A DNA stretch of 64,000 bases from NCBI GenBank assembly GCA_018815245.1, contig JAHIXK010000013.1, positions 1 to 64,000 of the forward strand. Direction: 5' to 3'. A program made the position numbers and the translations under genes. The notes beneath the pieces were generated by a model that saw only the letters and a list, made by a program, of their open reading frames with translations, was not told the origin of the DNA and did not search any database. The DNA comes from Gammaproteobacteria bacterium. Its GTDB lineage: Bacteria; Pseudomonadota; Gammaproteobacteria; Burkholderiales; Burkholderiaceae_B. This document shows, piece by piece, positions 57,901 to 64,000 of the stretch (position 1 is its first letter; each line of letters begins with the position of its first letter).

Positions 57901-59029
57901 GGCGCGTGGTGATCTGCAAGTGATGAACTTGATGAGCCGTGGTGGCCAGATCACGGCGGATGGTCGATTGTTGTTGGTGGGCAATGTCGAGCAAACGGGT
58001 GGCACGTTGACCTTCACCGCCAAGGGCGCACCACGTCCATTGTCATCGGCTGATATTGCGATGCTGCTGCCGCCGGCACTTGATGTGTTTTCCGCCAAAG
58101 ATGCAGTGGATCCCATCACCGGTTTGGGGCGCATCACCTTGGCAAGTACCTCCATCCATCAAAAGTCTGGGCAAATCCTGACTGCTGCCGGGTCGATGAC
58201 GCAGTTCAATTCCACGGCAAACGGGTCGGTTGTGTTGACCAAAAACAACCAGATCAACGGCCAGTTCGCCGCTTTGTCTGGAAAGAAATACGGGCAAGCA
58301 TATGGCTACAATCCTGAGCAAGGGGCCAGCCTTTTTGCAGTGAACAATGACGTGCAGTTGCGAGTTGCCGGAATGGGAATTGAGGCCGATGTGGTGGCGA
58401 TTCGCGCACGGGGGCTTTCAACCACAGGCGATGTGTCACAAATTCGCGCACGCATCCCGTACAACGACATTGCTGCAGGAACATCCCGTTCGTTCGCGGG
58501 CTTGACGCTTTCCATTCCCATCGGCAATGCCAGCGGATCGCAAGGCGGCGTTGCACCATTTGGTGAGTCCTCGGGCGTGGGACAAGCTGCTGCTGTTGGT
58601 GCAATTCGTGTGGAAGTGGGCGAAGTGAACCGGGCCGGTTTTGGTGGTTTTGTGACCGTGTTGCCTTTTGAGGGAAATAATTTGTTGCCCGGGCAGGTGG
58701 TGTATTTGGCTGGCCCCGAACGCAAAGGAACGTATGCATTTTTCTACGATGGTGCACGCAGTTTGAACCGGGTTCCGGTGGTGTACAACGGTTCGCTGCT
58801 GGTTTCTCCCCAAGAGTCGGCTGCGTTGACCACAGCGCAAGGTGCGGTGGTACTGGCGCGCCAAGAGCAAACCCGCTCCGTGGTTCGCACTGAAAACGTG
58901 GCTGGTAAAATCATCAACGGTGTTGTACTGGAAGTAGGGCCAGGCCGCCCTGCTACCGAGGGCACCGGCGGCGCAGGCAAACCGGCTTCATGTGACGCAG
59001 CAGAGGAAGGTTTGAGCTGCAACCCTTAA
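51920..59029 (+). CDS. Large repetitive two-partner secretion exoprotein (TpsA)
   Basis: A 2369-residue filamentous-haemagglutinin-type protein. The ATG at 51920 follows AAGAAGG; it gives a signal peptide of about 31 residues. The TPS domain (about 32-270) has NSVILNRVVGGDLSQILG and FLINPNGIVFGAKSQVNVGS. From about 320 to 2080 some 20 copies of a unit of about 64 residues repeat, each with an N-x-x-N-D-F-x-G core and a later LHDxNxLxVxG. The C-terminal region (about 2120-2369) is not repetitive. The mature chain has only two Cys, in SCDAAEEGLSC at its very end, as in HMW1-type anchoring. Likely a surface adhesin; no toxin domain is seen. Confidence 0.9.
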   Translation: MYTPNCTPNRPFPLKPLVAAVLLVCASGIHSAPILHHSTGKEVTVAPPVDLSVGKVTTVTQHVDRTVVDWKEFSIAEGELVKFMQPDANSVILNRVVGGDLSQILGELQANGRVFLINPNGIVFGAKSQVNVGSLVASTLNVDDKFKFKNDKQEIEQLIEFKAETSSGKIESLGSIHAKDIVFLAPVIKQNGSLNASAAVNLIAASEVTANLGGADMVFTVKAGHENALIDQLGSVLAAGGKIVLLATASINGSGSVINTAGINQASQISIQGDTVQLTGTFNASNPENALQVNAKRIYQNAALTVAGSSQLIADEVTLYNAGNDFTGQLKLNVKGAAELQDLNSLNVSGKADRLVLTAEEITQTGTLEVGKTTTLTANTVTLNNAGNDFKGQVNVAASVDAHLRDINNLAVTGDVNNATLEGDKLLINGLRAAGDLTLKANAVDQNPDLANALTVQGKTRIEARVKNTGTVNLNNKDNDFVRKVDLVDVGTTTLFDKNSLFIEGHAGVLTLTANSVDQEQGGRLAVDNTTRINAASVLLNNPENDFKGLVDLNVSGLATLHDANTLRVAGKANEAVLNAGRIEIANILKVTENLTLTASEIKQDAALTVDGDTSIDGTASAMLENAGNDFVGAVNLKNKANAALRDKNKITVAGSAGSLTVNAPLVTPGEVTLGDLTANSLTVNAAAVNQVNSAQAEKVIVENASTFNAGKVELLNDGNDFKGQVNFAVTDQVKLHDANNLIVAGKVRSAEIDAQTLALNGLSAAGNLVLKANDISDGQNGAVVVTGTSTLQGGTANLDNSGNRFEGVVNLDLSGAARVHSSEDLEVAGKAASVSASAGQTLTVSSLTSEMIVLDGKQVQLNGFSTAGNLTLKGGDVKQRGALAVDGVTTLSAAKVTLDDAGNDFKKTVVLNAAGDVKIHDANSISLEGTANKLTAKAIADVNQTAALTVTKTSDITAANIHLNDKKNVFGEVVTVNAAQLATVHSDQNLEVGGNANTLNAVAGENLRLSSATVGTLNAAGNNIRHAASTDNVQVNGKATLTAQNVDLQNASNDFKGTLDLAVTGQADIVDGNDLFMTGRSQVLNATVGGTLTAGELEMGSGTLTASTIQMNKLNVLDKARLQATTVTQTEANQSGGEITIAADTVNLALENDFKGQVVLDNVGMATIHDSNQLALSGSTKTLNLRAKKIEQSDALKVQGRTDLDAESVELINANNDFEGVVALQVTGKSLLRDTNSVAVQGNVGELIVQAANTVTLGSVQAGSLSVTSNVLEQSAAVDVLRGVVLNTKTANLIEEGNAFRGSVVLNGGNNTLHAAGDLKVEGNSAQLNVKAKNVEQSNTLTVTGLATLTADTVTLADEKNDFQSAVNVKAKDSVAIQDKNDLSISGSMQQLDVTAGKALELKNLTAEIVNAQADQIKLDNLASSKSTHLNAGSVTQGESLSLNGETTVQATSVKLENKNNDFGGVLNLNTTEFAEIVDANTLTLGDVRGGGVLKLTAQSVAQDEVINSGASINHSGAVEVNAATVQLNRISNDFSGHLTVNSDNATVVDSNALNINFVGRDLSATAKNLVMESIQASGNVVLSAETADVSSKHDLSIQGNVGDLTVRANRLTQAQALTVRNRADLQAAAVELLNDANDFQGEVVLNVSGSTKLNDENTLVVSGNANGPAQIKAQSIQQTKALNAKSSLTLQANQIVLDNNANTLNGVVRIEGEGLASQATLHSQGELAVEGANIADLTLVSKEAVLGDLGKLQQLAVTAEKTTQGAALHVQQKTLLNADNVNLSNSKNDFVGEVTLAGKDSSLPVVSIADQNSLNIQATDVKLAAQVQGDLGLKAQNVVLNATTVEGGSNINLTGALTQNELVNLSNAVLKADSIALKDMGNRFNGTTQLDSSKTIQMSTSGDLNADKGTSTGALSLSVGGNSTVKGTQVVFAQSRFDGNLEVNANGISQTDSLQVGGAAKLNAVGGTISLQHANNQFQTTVSATAEKTDIAARGDLQVMNLMSRGGQITADGRLLLVGNVEQTGGTLTFTAKGAPRPLSSADIAMLLPPALDVFSAKDAVDPITGLGRITLASTSIHQKSGQILTAAGSMTQFNSTANGSVVLTKNNQINGQFAALSGKKYGQAYGYNPEQGASLFAVNNDVQLRVAGMGIEADVVAIRARGLSTTGDVSQIRARIPYNDIAAGTSRSFAGLTLSIPIGNASGSQGGVAPFGESSGVGQAAAVGAIRVEVGEVNRAGFGGFVTVLPFEGNNLLPGQVVYLAGPERKGTYAFFYDGARSLNRVPVVYNGSLLVSPQESAALTTAQGAVVLARQEQTRSVVRTENVAGKIINGVVLEVGPGRPATEGTGGAGKPASCDAAEEGLSCNP

Positions 59030-59046
59030 GCTTTCTGCTTGAATTA

Positions 59047-59081
59047 GGGACTTCCTGTGTAGCCATCGCGGGAAGTCTCCC
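59047..59081 (+). terminator. Hairpin after the TpsA gene, possible terminator
   Basis: GGGACTTCC and GGAAGTCTCCC can pair around a 15-base loop 18 bases after the stop. There is no T tract, so factor-independent termination is uncertain. Confidence 0.35.
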
Positions 59082-59125
59082 TCATACTTCGGGTTGACTT
59101 TTTAAAACCGAATTGGAGTGAGTTC

Positions 59126-59533
59126 ATGAAAACCAAAGCCGTGTTGTCTGCTGACGATGTTCAAGCCATTTTGTCTGCTGCCCGTGCAGAAGCCGACAAG
59201 AATAACTGGGGTGTCACCATCGCAGTTGCAGACGATGGTGGTCACCTGTTGGGTTTGCTTCGTCTGGATGGCGCACCACCCATGAGCGCGCACATTGGCC
59301 CGTCCAAAGCCAAGACCGCTGCCATGGCGAGAAAAGAAACCAAAATTCTGGAAGACGTGATCAACAATGGTCGCACCGCTTTTGTGACTGCACCCTATGT
59401 TGATGGTTTGCTTGAAGGCGGCGTGCCTATCGTGGTAGATGGTCAGTGTGTGGGTGCAGTGGGTGTATCCGGTGTTAAATCAGACCAGGATGCACAAATT
59501 GCCCTTGCTGGTATTGCTGCATTGAAGGTGTAA
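59126..59533 (+). CDS. GlcG/HbpS-family protein
   Basis: A 135-residue DUF336/GlcG-HbpS protein of normal length. LSADDVQAILSAARAEADKN starts the fold, followed by VTIAVADDGGHLLGLLRLDGA, SKAKTAAMARKETK and GVPIVVDGQCVGAVGVSGV. Relatives bind haem or small ligands or occur in glycolate operons; the role here is unknown. No signal peptide is present. The ribosome binding site is TGGAGTG. Confidence 0.88.
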   Translation: MKTKAVLSADDVQAILSAARAEADKNNWGVTIAVADDGGHLLGLLRLDGAPPMSAHIGPSKAKTAAMARKETKILEDVINNGRTAFVTAPYVDGLLEGGVPIVVDGQCVGAVGVSGVKSDQDAQIALAGIAALKV

Positions 59534-59552
59534 TCATTTACGGGGGATCACG

Positions 59553-59903
59553 ATGAGCTATCAACCCAACCCGGTTCCAAACCAGGAAGAATCCAACCGC
59601 ACTATTGTGTTGATTGCCTATATTCTTGGCGCTGTGGGTATATTCACGGCCTTCATCCCCATCTTGATTGCCTTGATCATTTGTTACGTCAAGCGCGGCG
59701 AGGCCACAGGCACCATTTACTACAGTCACTACGACTGGCTTATTTCCACGTTCTGGATCGGCATGTTCTGGTTTGTGGTGTCCGTGATCACCATGTTTGC
59801 TTTTGGTTTGGGCATGCTGGTGTACATCGCTTTGAGCATTTGGTTGTTGTACCGTTTCGTGAAGGGCCTGCTGCGTTTCAGCGAAAGAAAGGCGGTCGTT
59901 TGA
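59553..59903 (+). CDS. DUF4870-like small membrane protein
   Basis: A 116-residue protein with three hydrophobic segments (about 18-45, 62-82 and 86-106) and the family-like SHYDWLISTFWIGMFW stretch. Function unknown. It starts 19 bases after the GlcG-like gene with GGGGGA upstream and ends just before the NlpC/P60 gene, so the three may be cotranscribed. Confidence 0.75.
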   Translation: MSYQPNPVPNQEESNRTIVLIAYILGAVGIFTAFIPILIALIICYVKRGEATGTIYYSHYDWLISTFWIGMFWFVVSVITMFAFGLGMLVYIALSIWLLYRFVKGLLRFSERKAVV

Positions 59904-59904
59904 C

Positions 59905-60417
59905 ATGTTGATGCGCATGCCCTGGACAGCACTGCTTGTTTGCGCTTTGGCATTGCTGATTCACGGATGTGCCAGTGTGCAGGAAGTGCCAGGTGATGCC
60001 TTGGTGCTGGAAGATGGCACGGTGTTTGTTGGCGATGCTGCTGATCGGGGCATGGTGCAGCAAGCCTTGCTGGCGCAGTTCCGTGAATGGCGTGGAACAC
60101 CTTACAAGCTGGGGGGCAATTCAAAAGCTGGCATTGACTGCTCGGCGTTTGTACAACAAACACTTTCCAGCCATTTCAATGTAGATGCGCCGCGCACTAC
60201 CACCCAGCAAGTGCAAATGGGCGAGGCTGTTGATCGGGAAAATTTGAAGGTGGGTGATTTGCTGTTTTTCCGCACTGGATACACCACCAAGCATGTTGGT
60301 TTTTACCTGGGCGGTGGGCAGTTTTTGCATGCTTCGACCAAGGTTGGGGTTACCATTAGCAAGCTCGATGATTTGTACTGGCGTAAAACTTTCTGGAAGG
60401 TGCGCCGGGTTCTGTAG
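59905..60417 (+). CDS. NlpC/P60-family cell-wall hydrolase lipoprotein
   Basis: A 170-residue Spr/MepS-like lipoprotein. The lipobox ends at Cys22 (LLIHGC). The NlpC/P60 domain covers about 55-170: WRGTPYKLGGNSKAGIDCSA with catalytic Cys79, His130 in KHVGFYLGGG and a third polar residue at His142. It probably cuts peptide cross-links in peptidoglycan at the outer-membrane side. Its gene is the intact counterpart in domain type to the broken hydrolase at 27080-27400, but the two do not look like close copies. Confidence 0.88.
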   Translation: MLMRMPWTALLVCALALLIHGCASVQEVPGDALVLEDGTVFVGDAADRGMVQQALLAQFREWRGTPYKLGGNSKAGIDCSAFVQQTLSSHFNVDAPRTTTQQVQMGEAVDRENLKVGDLLFFRTGYTTKHVGFYLGGGQFLHASTKVGVTISKLDDLYWRKTFWKVRRVL

Positions 60418-60422
60418 CACCC

Positions 60423-60454
60423 AAAAAAGCCCACCAACGTTGGTGGGCTTTTTT
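60423..60454. terminator. Bidirectional terminator between the NlpC/P60 gene and htpX
   Basis: A perfect palindrome, AAAAAAGCCCACCAAC joined to its reverse complement, ends in T on both strands. It serves the two convergent genes. Confidence 0.92.
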
Positions 60455-60463
60455 AATTGGCCA

Positions 60464-61342
60464 TTATCGTTGTTGCGACAAAACTTCAATGCGCTGCTCG
60501 ATCGGTGGGTGGCTGCTGAACAATGCCATGATGCCCCTTTTGCCCGAAATGCCGGATGCGGCCATGTTCGATGGCAGTTCACCGGCCTGCATACCGCCCA
60601 ATCGCTTGAGGGCGGAGATCATGGGTTGGCGGGAACCCATGAGGTGTGCTGCGCCAGAATCGGCGCGGAATTCACGCTGGCGCGAGAAATACATCACGAT
60701 AATCGACGCCAGGATACCCAGCGTAATTTCCATCACGATCACGGTGATGAAGTAACCCATGCCCTGGCCGCTTGATTCCTCATTGTCTTTGCGCAGAAAT
60801 TGATCCACCGCAAATCCCACCACACGGGCCAGGAAAAACACAAATGTATTTACCACGCCTTGAATCAGGGTCAATGTGACCATGTCGCCGTTGGCCACGT
60901 GCGCCACCTCGTGGGCCAGCACGGCTTCGGCTTCTTCGCGGCTCATGCTTTGCAGCAAGCCAGTGCTTACAGCAACCAGCGAGTTGTTTTTGCTGGGGCC
61001 GGTGGCAAACGCGTTGGGCGCGCCTTCGTAAATGGCCACTTCCGGCATGGCGATGTTGGCTTTGCGGGCAAAACGCTCCACGGTTTGAACCAGCCACTGT
61101 TCGGTGGGGTTGCGCGGGGTTTCAATGACCTGTGCGCCCGTGCTCCACTTGGCCACTTTCTTGCTGATCAACAAGCTGATGAAGGAGCCACCAAAGCCCA
61201 GCACTGCACTGAATGCCAGCAACATGCTCAGGTTCAACTGCCCACCCGCCATGAACTGGTTCAGACCCAGTACATGCACGGTAATGCCCAGCACCACCAT
61301 GATGGCGACGTTGGTGGCTAAAAATAAAACAATGCGTTTCAT
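60464..61342 (-). CDS. htpX: Membrane zinc metalloprotease HtpX
   Basis: A 292-residue inner-membrane protease of standard length. Four hydrophobic segments are visible (about 4-24, 37-60, 155-175, 190-212). The zinc motif HEVAH lies at 144-148 with a later Glu in [11 protein letters not shown]. HtpX degrades damaged membrane proteins with FtsH. It is convergent with the NlpC/P60 gene and divergent from the LysR gene. Confidence 0.95.
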   Translation of the reverse strand: MKRIVLFLATNVAIMVVLGITVHVLGLNQFMAGGQLNLSMLLAFSAVLGFGGSFISLLISKKVAKWSTGAQVIETPRNPTEQWLVQTVERFARKANIAMPEVAIYEGAPNAFATGPSKNNSLVAVSTGLLQSMSREEAEAVLAHEVAHVANGDMVTLTLIQGVVNTFVFFLARVVGFAVDQFLRKDNEESSGQGMGYFITVIVMEITLGILASIIVMYFSRQREFRADSGAAHLMGSRQPMISALKRLGGMQAGELPSNMAASGISGKRGIMALFSSHPPIEQRIEVLSQQR

Positions 61343-61450
61343 GATGCGTGTTCCTAGTTCGGGAAAATAGACAGTTGAAGTGTACGTGGATTTAATGTAA
61401 GAATAAATGGAACAATTGCTTATTAAATGTTCGAATTAATCGAAGTATAA

Positions 61451-62350
61451 ATGAAGCTTACCAATCTGAATTTTCATCACTTGCGCTATTTCTGGATGGT
61501 GGCCAACACGGGCAGCCTGACCGCTGCTGCCGAGCGGCTTGGTCTTCGGGCGCAAACTTTGTCCAGCCAGATCGCGCATCTTGAACAAACGCTGGGGCGT
61601 GCACTGTTCCAGCCCGTGGGTCGGGGTTTGGGGCTGACCGAGGCCGGGCGCATTGCCTTGCGTTATGCCGACCAAATATTTCAGTTGGGTGAGCAAATGG
61701 CTGAAAGCCTGGGCGATGAGCAGCTGGATTACACCCTTCGCCTGTCAGTGGGCATTGCCGATGCCTTGCCAAAAACAGTGTCGTTTCACATGATCGAGCC
61801 GATTTTGGGCATGCAGCGCCCGGTGCGGCTGGTGTGCCAGGAAGGGCGATTCGAGGCGCTGTGTTCAGAGCTGGTGCAACACAGTGTGGACGTGGTGCTG
61901 GCCGAGCGCCCTGGTGGGCAGGGCACGGCGCACCTGCAGGTGGCGAAGTTGCTGACTTATCCGGTGCGCATTTTCGCGAGCCCCACGCTGAAGGCGAAAT
62001 ACCAGGCAAATTTTCCGCACAGCCTGCAACACGCACCATTTCTTATGCCGTCTCGCAACAATGTGTTGCGCCTGAAGCTGGAGCACTGGCTTGAAAGCGC
62101 GGGGGTGGAAGTCAAGGTTGTTGGGGAGTTTGATGACCTGGCCTTGCTGGAAACCTTTGGCAGGGCCGGCTTGGGTTTGTTTGCCGTGCCTGCGTTGTTG
62201 ATTGAAGATGTGGTGCGCGACCACACGGTGGTGCACATGGGCGATGCTGGCGATGTGGTTGAAGATTTTTTCGCATTTACCCACCCTCGCAACCTGAACC
62301 ACCCCGCTTTGAAGCTGCTGTTCAATACAAACCCGAATCGCCCTGCCTAG
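61451..62350 (+). CDS. LysR-family regulator, NhaR-like
   Basis: A 299-residue LysR regulator. The helix-turn-helix lies in SLTAAAERLGLRAQTLSSQI (about 22-41). The N-terminus MKLTNLNFHHLRYFWMVANT and the effector domain with FDDLALLETFGRAGLGLFAVP resemble NhaR, which controls sodium/proton antiport. No nhaA is next to it. It is divergent from htpX across 108 AT-rich bases. Confidence 0.8.
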   Translation: MKLTNLNFHHLRYFWMVANTGSLTAAAERLGLRAQTLSSQIAHLEQTLGRALFQPVGRGLGLTEAGRIALRYADQIFQLGEQMAESLGDEQLDYTLRLSVGIADALPKTVSFHMIEPILGMQRPVRLVCQEGRFEALCSELVQHSVDVVLAERPGGQGTAHLQVAKLLTYPVRIFASPTLKAKYQANFPHSLQHAPFLMPSRNNVLRLKLEHWLESAGVEVKVVGEFDDLALLETFGRAGLGLFAVPALLIEDVVRDHTVVHMGDAGDVVEDFFAFTHPRNLNHPALKLLFNTNPNRPA

Positions 62351-62401
62351 GTGCTTGCAGTAAACTGCGCCTTCCCTGTCTTTTCTTTGAACGGCCTGCC
62401 C

Positions 62402-63274
62402 ATGTTATTGCGCATTGTTGCGGTTATTTTTCCGGTGTTTGCGGTGGTGGCCTTGGGCTATTGGTACGGGCGAGTCAAGAAGCCAGACATGCGGTTTGCC
62501 AACCAGCTGAACATGGAAATTTTTGTACCGGCGCTGGTGTTTTCAGCCTTGGCCAGCAAATCGTTCGACATTGAAGCCTATTGGTTGCTGGCCGTGGGCG
62601 GGGCCATAGTAATTTTGGGTTCGGGTTTGCTGGCTTGGCCCGTTGGCCGTTTGTTGGGGATCGACAGCCGTGTTTTTGTGCCGCCGATGATGTTCAGCAA
62701 CTGCGGCAACATGGGTTTGCCTCTGGCCATTCTGGCCTTTGGCGAGCAGGCGCTGCCCGCGGCGGTGATGTTGTTTGTTGTAGGCAACACCCTGCATTAT
62801 TCGCTGGGCACGTGGATGATGAGCCCAAACGCCCGGGTGTGGAATTTGTGGAAAGAACCCGTGATTGCCGCATCGCTGGTGGGTTTGTTGATCAGCGTGC
62901 TGGGGATCGAGGTGTGGGAGCCCCTGTATTTCGCGATTGACATGACGGGTGACGTGTCTATTCCATTGCTGCTTTTCGCTTTGGGGGTGCGTTTGACCCA
63001 AGCCGATTTCTCGGATGTGAAGTTGGGTGTTATTGGTGGCGTGTTGTGCCCGGTGACGGGTCTTGTTCTCGCGTTTGTTTGTGTGTGGTTGTTGCCACTA
63101 AGCCCCGAGCACGCAGCCATGTTGATCGTATTTGGTGCCTTGCCCCCCGCGGTGCTTGGTTTTGTATTTGCTGAGAAATACGGCCTGCAGCCCCACCGTG
63201 TGGCCTCGCTGGTGATGATGGGGAACCTGATGAGCCTGATATTCGTGCCGTTGGCCCTGTACTGGGTGTTGTAA
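62402..63274 (+). CDS. AEC-family (auxin efflux carrier) transporter
   Basis: A 290-residue inner-membrane protein with about ten transmembrane segments in the two-bundle AEC layout. Family marks are NMEIFVPALVFSALASKSF near residue 38 and MMFSNCGNMGLPLAILAFGE near 98. ATG 62402 is used because AEC proteins start directly with a membrane helix; the frame extends to GTG 62351. Substrate unknown; relatives move malonate or other organic acids. Confidence 0.85.
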   Translation: MLLRIVAVIFPVFAVVALGYWYGRVKKPDMRFANQLNMEIFVPALVFSALASKSFDIEAYWLLAVGGAIVILGSGLLAWPVGRLLGIDSRVFVPPMMFSNCGNMGLPLAILAFGEQALPAAVMLFVVGNTLHYSLGTWMMSPNARVWNLWKEPVIAASLVGLLISVLGIEVWEPLYFAIDMTGDVSIPLLLFALGVRLTQADFSDVKLGVIGGVLCPVTGLVLAFVCVWLLPLSPEHAAMLIVFGALPPAVLGFVFAEKYGLQPHRVASLVMMGNLMSLIFVPLALYWVL

Positions 63275-63362
63275 ACCCGGCGTGGGAATCACGGTTTTGC
63301 TTTCAATCAGGCCGGCTTTTTGAAATAATGGGCACCCTTTGTTTGAAATTGCCAGTGAAATC

Positions 63363-64000
63363 ATGAGTTTGTTGCCACACGAGTTGGAATTGCTTGCCCC
63401 TGCACGCGACGTTGAAATTGGTCGCCAGGCGATTCTGCACGGTGCAGACGCGGTTTACCTGGGTGGCCCGGTGTTTGGCGCGCGCGCCAATGCAGCCAAC
63501 TCGGTGGCAGACATTGCGAAGCTGGTGGAGTTTGCCCACCGCTACCACGCCCGAATTTTCACAACCATCAACACCATTCTTCACGATGCGGAGCTGGAAG
63601 AGGCCCGCAAACTGGTGTGGCAACTCTATGACGCGGGTGTTGATGCGCTGATTATTCAAGACATGGGTTTGCTGGAAATGGACCTGCCGCCCATTCAGCT
63701 GCACGCCAGCACACAATGCGATATTCGAAAGGTCGAGAAAGCAAAATTTTTGGCTGACAGTGGTTTTTCTCAACTGGTGTTGGCGCGTGAATTGACTGTT
63801 CAGGAAATAGCAGCGGTTCATGACGCTGTGGGCAATTCGGCCACCATTGAATACTTTATTCATGGCGCGTTGTGCGTGGCTTTCTCCGGTCAGTGTTACA
63901 TCAGCCAGGCTGAAACTGGCCGTAGCGCCAACCGTGGCGATTGTTCACAAGCCTGCCGGCTGCCCTACACGCTGACCGATCAAAGTGGTGCTGTGGTGGC
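63363..64000 (+). CDS. rlhA: 23S rRNA C2501 hydroxylase RlhA (peptidase U32 family), partial
   Basis: The first 212 residues of a U32-family protein; the window ends before the stop. It aligns by eye closely with E. coli RlhA (YdcP): LELLAPARDVEIGRQAILHG, ADAVYLGGPVFGARANAAN, INTILHDAELEEA, QLHASTQCDIRKVEKAKFL and ANRGDCSQACRLPY. The conserved cysteines in GALCVAFSGQC and GDCSQAC are present; they bind an iron-sulfur cluster in relatives. RlhA adds a hydroxyl to a cytidine of the ribosomal peptidyl-transferase centre. The TrhP paralogue is less similar. Confidence 0.88.
   Translation, partial: MSLLPHELELLAPARDVEIGRQAILHGADAVYLGGPVFGARANAANSVADIAKLVEFAHRYHARIFTTINTILHDAELEEARKLVWQLYDAGVDALIIQDMGLLEMDLPPIQLHASTQCDIRKVEKAKFLADSGFSQLVLARELTVQEIAAVHDAVGNSATIEYFIHGALCVAFSGQCYISQAETGRSANRGDCSQACRLPYTLTDQSGAVV

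Noticed and set aside
58254-58870. Minus-strand open frames near the end of the TpsA gene
   Set aside because: They are shadows of the coding strand with Pro/Arg/His-rich composition and no start signals.

Overview
The window looks like chromosome of a betaproteobacterium of the Burkholderiales. The gene orders torF-glnK-amtB, gshA-gshB-PTS IIA-ptsH-ptsI and metX-metW are typical of that order, and the moderate GC with this gene set is compatible with a Limnobacter-like genome. The genus is an inference, not something the sequence proves.

Positions 1-11543 are accessory DNA, read here as one end of a genomic island inserted into comM. The comM gene (minus strand, from 12410) is cut cleanly after codon 289 at 11544. 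The foreign DNA starts there with TGTTATTT and has three spaced TGCGAC-type repeats, like the ends of tni/Tn7-like transposons. The cargo seen here is: a complete phosphite uptake and oxidation operon (ptxABCD plus a LysR regulator, 360-4768); a truncated and frameshifted flavin oxidoreductase; an IS3-family element (5279-6884) lying between two inverted IS21-like ends; a decayed IS3-family transposase tail; a Gabija-like pair of OLD-family nuclease/ATPase and UvrD-like helicase (7400-11289); and a small RHS-like remnant. The other end of the island and the rest of comM lie outside the window.

Positions 11544-34400 are backbone: ubiK; a nitrogen-regulated porin-glnK-amtB unit with NtrC-like sites and a sigma-54 promoter; glutathione synthesis fused operonically to a carbohydrate-free regulatory PTS; methionine synthesis (metXW); a fused isobutyryl-CoA mutase; a gene-poor stretch (26335-27867) with a broken NlpC/P60 gene; a cupin protein; a DUF3604 lipoprotein; an acetyltransferase; lipoate synthesis (lipB-lipA); and an orphan solute-binding protein. 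Three long imperfect palindromes (about 15740-15935, 26391-26520, 27585-27715) share arm sequences and an AAAAC-type loop and appear to be one structured repeat family.

Positions 34467-50103 hold part of a type VI secretion system in two divergent operons: tssK-tssL-tssM-tagF-kinase to the left, and ompA-vgrG-DUF4123-two unknown genes-FHA-PP2C phosphatase to the right. The kinase, FHA protein and phosphatase make a post-translational control circuit. Sheath, tube and baseplate genes are not in the window. Next comes a two-partner secretion pair (50206-59029): an outer-membrane TpsB transporter and a 2369-residue repetitive TpsA exoprotein whose mature part has only two cysteines, both at the extreme C-terminus.

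Positions 59126-64000 are ordinary backbone: a GlcG/HbpS-like protein, a small DUF4870 membrane protein, an NlpC/P60 lipoprotein, htpX, a NhaR-like LysR regulator, an AEC transporter and the 5' part of rlhA, which runs off the right edge.
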